Assembly: GCA_037179515.1 (NCBI GenBank)
Contig: JAXCGZ010021018.1
Span: 52,501 to 62,500 of the forward strand
DNA: 10,000 nucleotides
Direction of reading: 5' to 3'
Origin: Halocaridina rubra
Taxonomy: Eukaryota > Arthropoda > Malacostraca > Decapoda > Atyidae
A program made the position numbers and the translations under genes. Shown piece by piece: positions 1 to 8,885 of this stretch (positions are counted from its first letter, which is position 1; each line of letters starts with the position of its first letter). The notes under the pieces are model-generated. The model had not been told where the DNA came from and did not search any database. It saw only the letters and a program-made list of their open reading frames with translations.

Positions 1-2525
1 TTTTTCATTAAAGATTATCTTAAAGCTCATATTGCTCCACACCTCATTATAAAAATTAAATTGCAAGATTACATTAAAACATACATAAAATAACTATCCA
101 CTGATGCACTTGGGGGGGGGGTTACCATATTCCTATCAAATGATGACTTAAATGGGTTGAAAATGAAATTGAATATTCAAGAGGAAAAATTTCTTAGCCT
201 TCTTTATGTAATTACATGCCTTTAAGAGAATGGAAAATGAGAGGAAGCTTACTATCTCTAATTATGTTTCCATAATTAAGGTAAAGAATATGGAAAGGTA
301 ATAAAAAGTATATATTACATCCGATAACAATCAGTAAATAAATGCAAGACAGAAATAAAGGAGAAAGTTTTCATAAATTTGAATGAATAGCTGAATTTTA
401 AAGGTAAACCTGTGTCATTAGTGAAGTAAGATCACTAATGGCTAAAAACTAAGCTAAAAAAAAATCTTGCATTACATATATTTAGATCATAAAAGGTGAT
501 ATAGAGGACATAAAAGGTTTGTTAGCAATCAATAAAAGTGCTCACTACGTACTGCTACAAAAGAAGCTCTAAGCAGATAAGATCTCATTAATGCTTCAGC
601 GCATGACTATTCATGACTGGGGATATTTGGTTGCAATTCTCCACCCAAAAAAGTATGAGAGATTCAGTACATTTCCACTCGTGCTCTTACTTTAGAACAG
701 TGCAAAGTAGTTCCACAATTGATGAAAACTAGGTGTGAATAGTGATAACTATAATGCAAAAGCCAATCCTGCCTTTTAGAGCTAACTTCTATGAATATAT
801 GACCCAACAACCTAAATATTGCTACACACAAATTAATAGTGATTATATTACAGTTATGACTATATGGTAGTGTATCTGGAAAATGCTTTGTGCTCTGTGT
901 GTTTGCAAAGTATGAGCTTTCCTAATATTTTTTTCTAAAAACTTCGACTACTACTTGCAAAAACGTTTTTGAAGTTATGATGATGACAGTGAAGTATTGT
1001 TATACAATGTTCCTGATGGCAGTGTTCCTACTGGGAGCAAATTCTGACATACTACAAAGTTTTCATTTTGGGTTTGGGTGTGGGATCTACTGAGTTTTAT
1101 ACTCTCTAAAATGGGTTTTCCTTTACTGAATTTTTTTTCTAAACTCACAAACCTCATTATATCTTCTTGTCTTGGAACAAGAGCTTTGACCATAAGGACC
1201 TAATCTTTAGCAAAATCTTCTGTGTACTCTTGTTGCTAGCTCTCAAATTACGTTTTGTTATCAGCTCATAATGTAGAAATGAATGTGACTACACAGTATA
1301 CCATTGATGTACAAAGATATACATTATCTTCATTCGACGACGATGATAAACTGGAATAGGAGGGGGGGGGAGCAAAGTAGTGACAGCTTCGAGTGAACTC
1401 TCTTAGCCCTTTTCAGGGTGTCATCACTGGAGAGGGGGGAAATAGGATGAGAGGGATTTGAGGTGGGAATAGAACGAAAATGAAATGGAGAGATAAAAAG
1501 TGGGGGAAGACGCTCTTGCTATGGTGTGTCTGTATAGGTGAGATTCTCTTTCTTATCTGCTAATTACACACACTACTCAGACACATGCAATACCTAGATC
1601 CCTTGTTGTATGGAAAATAATTTTTCCCTTTCCTATTTCTGGAGTATCTCTAAATATATATTTTGTACAGAGTGATTTTTGGAATTATGCATGACGGATC
1701 GAAAACACATTTCCCTCTTTATTTTAGTAATGGATGCCAAGTGATACTTTACATCATTTATATTCTAAACTGTACGCAATTTACCCATTTTCTGTATGTT
1801 TATAACTACTCCTTAATTGGTGGTTTACGGCTTTAAGATTCTTACTTTTCTATTTACGGGTTTGGGTGTACCTTTTAAATATATGTTTTGTTTTCCGTTC
1901 TGTATTACAGTATATAATTTTTCTCTTTCATATATTTGATGCACGTTACTCATACTAATCAAAACAGAGATATACGCACAAAAAGGGCACTTGACTTTTC
2001 AAATATCTTCATTTTTGTAATTTATCCCTGCATCCATGGATTTAGGTGTTTCAAGAAGTATGCTGTGTTCATCATAATGAAAAACAACAACTGTGGCAAT
2101 GGTTTCAGCAGCATACAGGTTGCTTTGGAAGTTTTTTCTTTTCGTTTGCTCGAACAAAAAGGGAAGGCCCAGTTTTAGCCACAGTCATCTATGTCAGGGA
2201 ATGGACGCTACCATTCAACATGGATTACTTTGCACCAGACTCAAAGAACAAAAACATTTTAATTTAGTATAATGAATCATACCTGTCAGGATGGAGAAAA
2301 GCTTTAAAATGATTAATCTGCCAGTTATAAGCATCGTTCATTACTTTTATCTAGGGAGTGCATATTTATTAGTTATATGAAAATGAATAGTAATGAAAAG
2401 ATTTAGGCTTGGCCCTATGCATGTAAGCATTAAGAATGTCTTACAAGGACAAGGTAACAAAGAGCCCAAATACAGCATTGCTCCCTAGGAAATACAAGGA
2501 CCTTTTAAAATATATAGTGACTTAC
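1..2525 (-). other. Khc intron downstream of the 2526-2714 exon (partial)
   Basis: This AT-rich intron begins at the donor GTAAGT (2525 reading down) and runs off the left edge. I looked for the next kinesin exon (conserved A-L-E... and R-D-R-K-R-Y...) on the minus strand and did not find it. Short open frames at 975-1193 (-), 1936-2178 (+) and 2046-2267 (+) have no recognisable domains, and their composition matches random AT-rich sequence. Minor low-complexity features are a run of 10 G at 112-121, a run of 9 G at 1362-1370, and a purine-rich block at about 1357-1510 listed separately. Confidence 0.85.
1357..1510. other. Purine-rich, less AT-rich block, possible old interspersed repeat
   Basis: This block is dominated by G and A on the plus strand, including a 9-G run and several GAGAGGGGGGA-like stretches, and it contrasts with its AT-rich flanks. 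On the minus strand a short open stretch reads SSDDTLKRAKRVHSKLSLLC, which I do not recognise. I see no terminal repeats or target duplications. It could be a relic of a dispersed repeat or simply a polypurine tract. Confidence 0.3.
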
Positions 2526-2714
2526 CTTAACTCTTTCCATTGTGGCCCTTAGTCTCTTTTCGAGCTTGGGTAATTCACAACGGAGATCAGCATTATCTCT
2601 AACTAACTGCTTGTGAACTTTGGTAAGCTGGTCTAGATTATTCTCCAGGAAACTTATTTTCTGCTTCTGGGCCACAGAGCCACCTAGAATATCCTCATCT
2701 TCACCTGCTGCAGA
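2526..2714 (-). CDS. Khc: Kinesin heavy chain, next internal exon (coiled coil before the tail)
   Basis: This is the exon directly downstream of the one at 7140-7272. It has 189 bases, exactly 63 codons, all open on the minus strand. It begins with a variable acidic linker, [13 protein letters not shown], and continues into the highly conserved [40 protein letters not shown] and [10 protein letters not shown]. The leucine-rich heptad pattern indicates parallel coiled coil. In the family this segment lies between the light-chain-binding stalk and the globular tail, and cargo adaptors contact it. The acceptor is GTGCCTTTCAACAG (AG at 2715-2716) and the donor is GTTAAG|GTAAGT (GT at 2524-2525). 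Both ends are phase 0, so the preceding exon's terminal Arg-Arg joins Ser-Ala-Ala without a shift, as expected from insect and vertebrate KHC. No premature stop or frameshift is visible. The next exon, expected to start near A-L-E, is not in the window. Confidence 0.96.
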
Positions 2715-5419
2715 CTGTTGAAAGGCACAGTGAAACTATAATAAGTATGGTACTGCATTTCTATTATAGACATAGTAAGAAAATCATTACCAATGTACAC
2801 ATTTGTATTCAGTGTACCATTAATGTTGTAAAACGTCTATTACCATGAGACATATTAAATTTGACAAGTAACTTTAAAGAAAGTTTTGTTTTGTATCAAT
2901 AGTGAAAGCTAAATTTATAAGCAAAATGATGAGAATTATCTTGTTAGTTAAAAATATTACTCTCTTTTAAACATTTTTTTTCCCTTTTAATGAAAATCAC
3001 TTGTTTGATGAAAAGATCATTCATAGTGGCAAGAACTGCTTGCATACCAGTTATTCTATCTCATAAATATTTTTTGTGAATTTTAAGAAAGGTAATAATG
3101 CCATACTACTCAGTTTACTTCGCAACAAAAGTACTTTATTCTGACTTAATGACCATTAAAATGTTTGAATAAAATGTGCAGAATCTTAAGAGAGCAATGC
3201 ACTGTACCCATACATGCTCTCATACACTAAATAAGTTTGCAGTGAGGCTACAACTATGACATAAGAAGTGAGTTTAGAGGTTTCATCATAACTTGCCAAT
3301 CCTCATCTTTTTTAAAACTGATTTTAAAGCCAGAAAATCTCACAGGAAAGGAGGGATTGCCACAACCTTATTTCCCGATACCTCCATACTAATACATCAT
3401 ATTTTAAGAGTCTGGCAATGCAAAGTCCAAAAATACAGTATCAAAACTTACAATATATTCATATTAATACAAAATGTAAGGAAATTACACAAACAACGAA
3501 AATTCTGCTCTAAAAGGGGGTAAAATTTTTGCAGCAGTTTCAACTTTTTGGAATTTATTTGGATATTTACAAACTAATAATCAAACTTGATGGGTAACTG
3601 GTTAAAAGTTGGATTGGTTTACAACATAAAGAATTAGGTTCTCAGAAGATTGATTAATTGGCATAATGTTCATACTAACAGAACACAGTCATACAAATAC
3701 TTACACTTTAATACAACAGGCCAGTAACCCTGTTAACATATTCATAGTACTTTAATGGTCAAGTTTAAAGAGGTTTGATGAAGAATGGATATGAAATACT
3801 ATATAGAAATAGCTTGAATTGTAGAGTAATGTTATTGGATAACATATAAACTGGTGAATGCAGCTGCTAGCATCTTAGCTTACAGCTAAATTCCAGTTCT
3901 TACACATCCATGCCTTCAGATTAGCTTAAAACTCTTTATGGACAAATTTTGAACTATGACCAGGATGGTGCACTGCACTATATATATCTTTAGTTATTAG
4001 CTCTCATTTACGGTATGCTATAAAATAATTTATAAGTGGGAGTTTTGTATCAAAATCATATATGTTGAGGATAATATAAGATCAGAATTAATAAAAACTG
4101 GTTGAAAGTTGTTGCCATAAAGAATGAGACTGTGGAAGGTTTTAAAGTAGATGAAATTAGTTATTTTATAACATAGGTGAAATACTGAACAGCGGGAGGG
4201 GTATGGAAGAGACATGTGTAATTTTATACTCTATCATAGTTTGGACGACTAACAAGTCAGAGAAGCATTACATTAAGAACAGTCATGTCAAATTGGGATA
4301 GCAAAAGTTGAAAAGTATATGTGGATATGTGCATAAGTGAACATGAGTTCAACAACAAAAGCGGGAAAAGTTAAATACATCTGTACATGGAACGAAACGA
4401 AACTACGTGTGTGTGTGAGTTGCAAATTAACTTTGATTGGAAATATGAATTTTGATGTCGGAAAGAGCATGCTGGACGACAGTAGGGTAATTAAGGAGTG
4501 CCTGCAGTAAAAGCAAATAAGAACATTTTGGTTGGCCTTAGTGAAAAGAAACCAATTATTCCTAGTATTCTTAGATTTTTTAAAAATTTTACTTATGCAC
4601 GTGTACATTCTCTCAACCAGTATCTGGCCTTCATCTTGGAAGCATGCTCTAGTTCAATCTGTATTAAGAAAGGTGACCACTTTATTCCTTACAACTACCG
4701 ACCTATTGCCCTAACCTCTTCTATCTCTAAAATATTTAAAATTTTGCTCATTTCTCACTTCTTGAAACGTCTTGAATCTAACTCACTTATTTCTGATCAC
4801 CAGTACGGCTTCCGCAAAGCAATATCCACTGGTGACCTTCTATCATATCTTACTCATGTATGGTCATCTTCTCAGAAGAACTATGGGGAATTCTTTGTCG
4901 TCGCCCTTGATATCTCTAAGGTTTTGACAGAGTTTGGCACAAGACTTTTTCTTTCTGACCGTTTTATATCTGTGGTTGTTGACGATGCAATATCTACCCC
5001 ATTCCCTGTTACTAGTCTCTGTTCTTCCTCTTCACCAGCGATCTTCAGTCGCCATCTTCCTCTCTTCTTCACGCCTTTGGCGACAATTCTACCCTTAAAA
5101 TTTCCTCTGCTTTTTCTTCACACCCTTCACCTGTTACTCAAAATCAGTCTTGTATCACTCTTTCTTCTACTCTGAGTCTGGTTTGCAGAGGGTATCTGAA
5201 CGGGGCATGCAAAATTTACTTAAATTTAATGCCTCCAAGACATGGTTTCTGCTTATCTCTTTATCTTCTTCTCCTCCTGATGGCCCTATTGACTTCAAAA
5301 CTAACAAAATTTACCCTCTTAATTCTATTAACATATTAGGAATCAAGATAGCCTGTAACTTGTCTTGGAGGAATCACATAGTCCAAATATCTAAATCTGC
5401 ATCCAAAAATTTGGGGGTT

Positions 5420-5459
5420 CTGTTTTGTTTTCATTATTACTGTTTTGTTTTCATTATTT
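5420..5459 (+). repeat. Two-copy 20-bp tandem duplication inside the LINE RT
   Basis: The unit CTGTTTTGTTTTCATTATTA at 5420-5439 is repeated at 5440-5459 with only the last base changed. It sits where the family normally has a charged segment before Y-K-x-L-I-R-P, and reads there as hydrophobic CFHYYCFVFIIY. It is likely a replication-slippage duplication that arose after the element died. Confidence 0.85.
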
Positions 5460-5513
5460 ATATCTATAAAAGTCTTATCCGTCCATGCTTAGAACACTGT
5501 TCGAACATCTGGG

Positions 5514-5523
5514 ATGCTTCTTC
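5514..5523. repeat. Target-site duplication of the SINE, left copy
   Basis: ATGCTTCTTC directly precedes the SINE's oligo-T (3' tail) end. It pairs with ATGCTTATTC at 5730-5739, with one mismatch in ten. Removing the SINE and one copy leaves the LINE reading frame unbroken across the junction, which supports this assignment. Confidence 0.85.
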
Positions 5524-5538
5524 TTTTTTTTAGATTCT

Positions 5539-5556
5539 CCACCCACGGATGGGTGG
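5539..5556 (-). repeat. Perfect 7-bp hairpin next to the SINE poly-A tail
   Basis: CCACCCA and TGGGTGG form a perfect 7-bp inverted repeat with a 4-base loop, seven bases from the oligo-A tail. A 3' stem-loop of this kind could be a recognition structure for the partner LINE RT. That role is inference; the pairing is seen directly. Confidence 0.7.
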
Positions 5557-5678
5557 AAACGGTCATGGAGGACCCATAGGGTGGTCGCCAACCGGCACAG
5601 GCCCCAACTCCCCGCTGTGGTGCCAGCCACAGCAGTAACCTCCCCAGTAAACAGCCTAAACTCTCTTGCCTGGACGAG

Positions 5679-5720
5679 GCGCGATCCGCTGACCTCGCAT
5701 TGTTACCACTGTACTAGCCA
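5679..5720 (-). promoter_or_regulatory. Internal RNA polymerase III promoter remnant of the SINE (A and B boxes)
   Basis: On the minus strand, box A is TGGCTAGTACAGTGG (5720 to 5706) and box B is GGATCGCGCC (5688 to 5679), matching most of the GGTTCGANNCC consensus. Only 17 bases separate them, against roughly 30 or more in tRNA genes, which suggests the anticodon-arm part has been lost in this copy or family. The element may therefore be weakly transcribed or silent. A complete tRNA fold cannot be formed. Confidence 0.65.
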
Positions 5721-5729
5721 GGAGGCTTC

Positions 5730-5739
5730 ATGCTTATTC
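5730..5739. repeat. Target-site duplication of the SINE, right copy
   Basis: ATGCTTATTC lies directly beyond the tRNA-like head of the SINE and matches the left copy at 5514-5523 at nine of ten positions. Confidence 0.85.
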
Positions 5740-6241
5740 ATATACTTAACTCCTTGATAGGGTTGAATATAGGGCAGTCAGACTAATTAATGACCCTTCT
5801 CTTACTTTTAATTTGGATTCTCTTTCTCTTTGCCGAAAGGTATCATCTTTATCTCTTTTCCATTGTTGCTGTGATGAGTTGACGAGTTGCATCCCTGTCC
5901 CAGTGCCGAGGCTGCATAACACTCGCCAAGCGGCCTCATCTCACAGGTGCTGTGTTGAGATTTGTAACTCGCGGATTGGTCACTGCAGCGACTGCTTCTT
6001 CCCATCTACCTCCAGACTCTGGAACTCTCTTCCTGCTTCTGTCTTTCATAATTCTTATAACTTATTTTCCTTCAAAAACGGATCTATCATCACCTCAGGG
6101 CCTAATCCTGCCATATCTGTAGGTCCTCAGTACTTCAACCCTTTTCATATTGTGCATCATTACCTCATTTCTGCCTTGTCCTTAACCTTTTACTTTTCCT
6201 TTGTCTTAATGTGTCTTTCGTGCCAGGGCCTTTATTGCTGA
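5740..6241 (+). pseudogene. LINE reverse transcriptase remnant, C-terminal part after the SINE
   Basis: After the SINE and its target duplication, the LINE frame resumes. An in-frame TAA at 5747-5749 is followed by LLDRVEYRAVRLINDPSLTF, a segment typical of the C-terminal region after the RT thumb. It continues through SLCRKVSSLSLFH, CIPVPVPRLHNTR, ASSHRCCVEICNSRIG and FPSTSRLWNSLP (5999-6034) to a stop at 6239-6241. The ATG at 5813 is internal to the ancestral protein and not a true start. The hydrophobic end ([20 protein letters not shown]) may be real C-terminus or read-through 3' sequence. The frame here matches the frame before the SINE, because the inserted length plus one duplication copy is 216 bp. 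Confidence 0.85.
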
Positions 6242-6272
6242 GGAAAAGTGTCTTGCCTGTCCCGGTGTCACA

Positions 6273-6275
<3 letters not shown>

Positions 6276-6369
<94 letters not shown>
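6276..6369. repeat. (AT)47 microsatellite at the LINE 3' end
   Basis: An uninterrupted dinucleotide tract of 94 bp begins about 34 bp after the LINE stop codon. The open frames across it (IYIYIY repeats) are not genes. Its position suggests it grew from the simple 3' tail of the LINE insertion. The length is as given in the sequence and could be affected by assembly. Confidence 0.97.
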
Positions 6370-6371
<2 letters not shown>

Positions 6372-7139
6372 AAGGGCATATTGCATAGGAAAAACAGGAA
6401 CTGATTGACAATAGCACTGCTAAGTCGCAAACTCAATGAATTAGGCCATCTCAAGTGATTATGATGCATAACAGTTATCTCATGGACATTATTGACAGAA
6501 ATGACATCAAAACTTGTTCATGCTATGAAATATATACAGTGTTACAGAAAATGGATATGAAAGTTGGAATATGAAACTATAGGCTGTGAAACCTAATATA
6601 TTATGAACAGTAAAACAGGTAGTTATAATGCCTGGTAAATTAAACAGTTAAGCTTAACAGCATGAACATTTGAAACCCGAATCTTGTTAAGAAGTATAAC
6701 CCCAGGGTTACCCTTTAATTTAAGCTAAGGTAATCTACGCTATCATAGCCTAACTATCTAAACAAGGTAGTTCTGGGGGGTGGGTATTAATTTTAACAGT
6801 TTAGTTTAGAGGCTTACTCAACTGAACGTAAGGCTCTGGGGTTTATTCATCTTTACAAAGACCCCAAAACCCTAGGGGTTGAGATATATAGAGAATATCT
6901 GTTATAGTAAGCAATGGCATGGAGCCTTATATTCAAGTTGCATTTTTTACTTTAATAGGGTAAACACAGTAGTATAAAACCAAATTGGTGTCAGACAATT
7001 TTATTACTTGCAATTTGTCTAATGCTGGGTGATTCACAAGAAAGAATAATAACTCCGTTATTATCAGGTGGAAACACACTGTGATGGTTTAAACTAAGTA
7101 CATAAGATTTGGAAAATCAGCTGATCGCTTAGTACTTAC

Positions 7140-7272
7140 CCTTCTAACTCTGGCTTGTAGATCCTGGACGAAGAGCTTTCTCAAATTATGCAATGTTTGG
7201 AGCTCCTTGGCAACTGTGTCTTCCAGACCCTTCAGATCATTGTGCGCCTGTTCACGTCTGTCATTTAAAATA
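7140..7272 (-). CDS. Khc: Kinesin heavy chain, internal exon (distal stalk, light-chain-binding region)
   Basis: This exon encodes part of conventional kinesin heavy chain, the microtubule plus-end-directed motor that carries cytoplasmic cargo. Read on the minus strand it gives 44 full codons, starting [20 protein letters not shown] and ending [12 protein letters not shown]. The core [18 protein letters not shown] is near-invariant across KIF5 proteins. From family knowledge, this is the C-terminal stalk coiled coil where kinesin light chains bind; it holds no motor-domain residues. The acceptor is a pyrimidine-rich tract ending TTTGCAG (AG at 7273-7274). The exon's first base is the third base of a split codon, which would complete the conserved Thr before I-L-N-D-R-R. 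The donor is AGAAGG|GTAAGT, with GT at 7138-7139, so the exon ends on a codon boundary. An ATG-initiated reading through 7349 runs into intron and is not the gene start. Identity is very secure; exact edges rest on splice consensus and phase. Confidence 0.95.
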
Positions 7273-8272
7273 CTGCAAATATTAGGAAAAATAAGTACAT
7301 TAACTGATGATAACACCACACTTACTTGATGGTATCCAAATATATGCAAGGCATTAGCATTAATTCATTATTCAATTGCTGTACAGAACTCAAACATCAG
7401 TCATTGCTGTAAAGTTCGAATAATTTCTATAATTCTCAAGTAGATTAAATGTTGAGGATTTCTGAAGTAAAGCAGTGTCATATTAAAATCATTTTATGGG
7501 TTTATATACCATTATTTGAAATTAATTTTAAAGAAGTGGTTCCAACAAGCTACTTCCATGTATAAATATGTAAATTGTTATTTGGCCCAAAGTGAAAGAC
7601 AATGTAAAGTACTTTACAAATGTCCACAGTCTATGCATACGACAATTTAGAATATAAAGCAATGAGGTACAGATGAGACTTGCCAGTGTTAATGCATAAA
7701 AGAGATATTTAAATTTAAGAAAGTAAGAGAAAATTAAACACTTATACACAAGGCTACAATGCTCTAGATCCTAAAATATTATCTTTTAAGCTCAAAATTT
7801 TACCAAAACCTCTAAGACACCAATGTGTCTAAAATATGTCTGAGTCTTCTCACCTCTTTAATTTTAAATGAAAACAAAAACCACACACACAGCTGGCATG
7901 TAAAATTTCATTGAAATATGTGATGGGTTGACCAATAGCATGAAATACACATGATTAAATATCTGTTTTATATATAATTATGACCTATGTGCTATCCTAA
8001 CTAAATATATCATTGGTAGTGAGTGCTGGTTACTTTAAACACGTTAAAATGCAGCTATGCCATATTACTGGGGTGCCTGTGATGACTGCACAGTAAGGTG
8101 CACATTGTATAGATGCTATACACTCAAAGGTCAGTCATTTTTAAATAAAAAATAAATTGTTGTAATGACGCTGCATTTCAACCAAGAGTAAGACATGGAA
8201 TTGATTTTACAGCAGTTCTATATTCTTCAGTAATGAATTAAACTCTCCTCAATACCTTACAGATGATGCTAC

Positions 8273-8297
8273 ATTATTATTATTATTATTATTATTA

Positions 8298-8360
<63 letters not shown>
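8273..8360. repeat. (ATT)n microsatellite, about 29 units
   Basis: This is a trinucleotide tract of 88 bp with a single T-to-C interruption at 8299. It lies 59 bp from the long (AT)n tract. It is probably neutral intronic sequence and a likely polymorphic marker. Confidence 0.97.
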
Positions 8361-8412
8361 GATCAAAGAAAAATTTAACCCAGAATAATTATAGATAAGA
8401 ATTTACTTTTAG

Positions 8413-8850
<438 letters not shown>

Positions 8851-8885
8851 AATCATCATCAGCAATAGTTGCATAACTAACCCCT

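Larger units (their letters stand above)
4622..5523 (+). pseudogene. LINE reverse transcriptase remnant, first part
   Basis: The RT core is spread over all three plus frames. IWPSSWKHALVQSVLRK (from 4622) is in one frame. A shift near 4667 then gives KKGDHFIPYNYRPIALT (to 4716), HQYGFRKAISTGD (4798-4836) and VALDISK (4900-4920), whose Asp is a catalytic-motif residue. About 27 codons expected between the F-D-x-V-W-H region and the S-F-L-S region are missing (near 4935), leaving FLSDRFISVVVDDA. The G-V-P-Q-G block is also missing near 5014, where a further frame change gives SLFFLFTSDLQ. The catalytic F-A-D-D box appears as FGDN (5076-5087). A third shift near 5150-5180 leads to KFNASKT (5222-5242), LSWRNHI (5360-5380) and IRPCLEHCSNIW (5477-5512). 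The element cannot encode active RT. Deletion sizes are estimates from remembered family architecture. Confidence 0.87.
5524..5729 (-). mobile_element. tRNA-derived SINE inserted in the LINE
   Basis: This is a GC-rich block of about 206 bp that breaks the LINE protein homology cleanly. Read on the minus strand it starts GAAGCCTCCTGGCTAGTACAGTGG, which has a tRNA-like box A, followed by a box-B-like GGATCGCGCC. An unrelated body follows, then a hairpin, then eight A residues (plus-strand T at 5524-5531). The flanks carry imperfect 10-bp direct repeats at 5514-5523 and 5730-5739. SINEs are non-autonomous RNA polymerase III elements mobilised by LINE machinery, and the poly-A tail plus target duplication is their hallmark. 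It lies in the same orientation as Khc. I do not recognise a named family; the head resembles tRNA-like heads of arthropod SINEs. Confidence 0.85.
4600..6275 (+). mobile_element. 5'-truncated, inactive non-LTR retrotransposon (LINE), antisense to Khc
   Basis: This is a relic of a LINE whose full form would encode an endonuclease and reverse transcriptase (RT) for target-primed retrotransposition. Only the RT and C-terminal part remain; no endonuclease domain is visible, which fits the usual 5' truncation. In order it shows PSSWKHALVQ, NYRPIALT, HQYGFRKAISTGD, VALDISK, a mutated catalytic box, KFNASKT, INILGIKI, IRPCLEHCSNIW, RVEYRAVRLINDP and FPSTSRLWNSLP. These resemble the jockey/CR1-like RT proteins abundant in decapods; the exact clade is uncertain. 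The 5' limit is soft: recognisable protein starts at 4622, and homology may extend somewhat upstream. The 3' end follows a stop at 6239-6241 by about 34 bp and passes directly into (AT)n. A SINE at 5524-5729 interrupts it. I found no target-site duplication for the LINE itself. Confidence 0.88.
2715..7139 (-). other. Complete Khc intron (4,425 bp) hosting the nested LINE/SINE
   Basis: The intron is bounded on the minus strand by GTAAGT (7139 down to 7134) and AG (2716-2715), and connects the two kinesin exons in phase 0. Its middle (about 4600-6369) is a plus-strand LINE with a SINE inside it and an (AT)n tail. The stretch 2715-4600 is AT-rich with only a short GT repeat near 4405-4416 and no recognisable gene. 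Small frames there (3293-3523 +, 4030-4215 -, 4288-4608 -) lack domains. The stretch 6370-7139 is also without a recognisable gene; it contains a weak 6-bp inverted repeat at 6837-6866 and a CCCTAGGG palindrome near 6870. Confidence 0.9.

Noticed and set aside
975..1193. 72-residue minus-strand ORF as a kinesin exon
   Set aside because: Its residues do not match the kinesin segment expected after RATMERVK, and I see no convincing splice-site pair around it.
4881..5072. Minus-strand frame starting MKKRGRWRLKIAGEE
   Set aside because: It is the antisense shadow of the LINE RT, and its charged composition comes from the pyrimidine-rich plus strand. The frame at 5808-6005 (-) is likewise a shadow.
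4498..5175. A 225-residue plus-strand ORF as an intact gene
   Set aside because: Only its middle is RT-like. Its beginning and end are off-frame readings of a broken LINE, and real family motifs continue in the other two frames.
5679..5729. A functional tRNA gene
   Set aside because: A and B boxes are too close for a tRNA fold and no acceptor stem closes. The oligo-A tail and target duplication show a SINE.
6165..6469. Overlapping open frames on both strands rich in Ile-Tyr repeats
   Set aside because: They are translations of the (AT)n tract, open in every frame by composition, with no unique domain. The same holds for the frames at 8389-8644.
6837..6866. TGGGGT/ACCCCA inverted repeat and nearby CCCTAGGG palindrome as a MITE or terminator
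   Set aside because: The stem is only 6 bp, there is no target duplication, and such pairs are expected by chance in this length of sequence.
7273..7349. ATG-started extension of the kinesin frame as an alternative first exon
   Set aside because: The conserved homology stops exactly at a good acceptor (TTTGCAG). The upstream residues are unlike the family.
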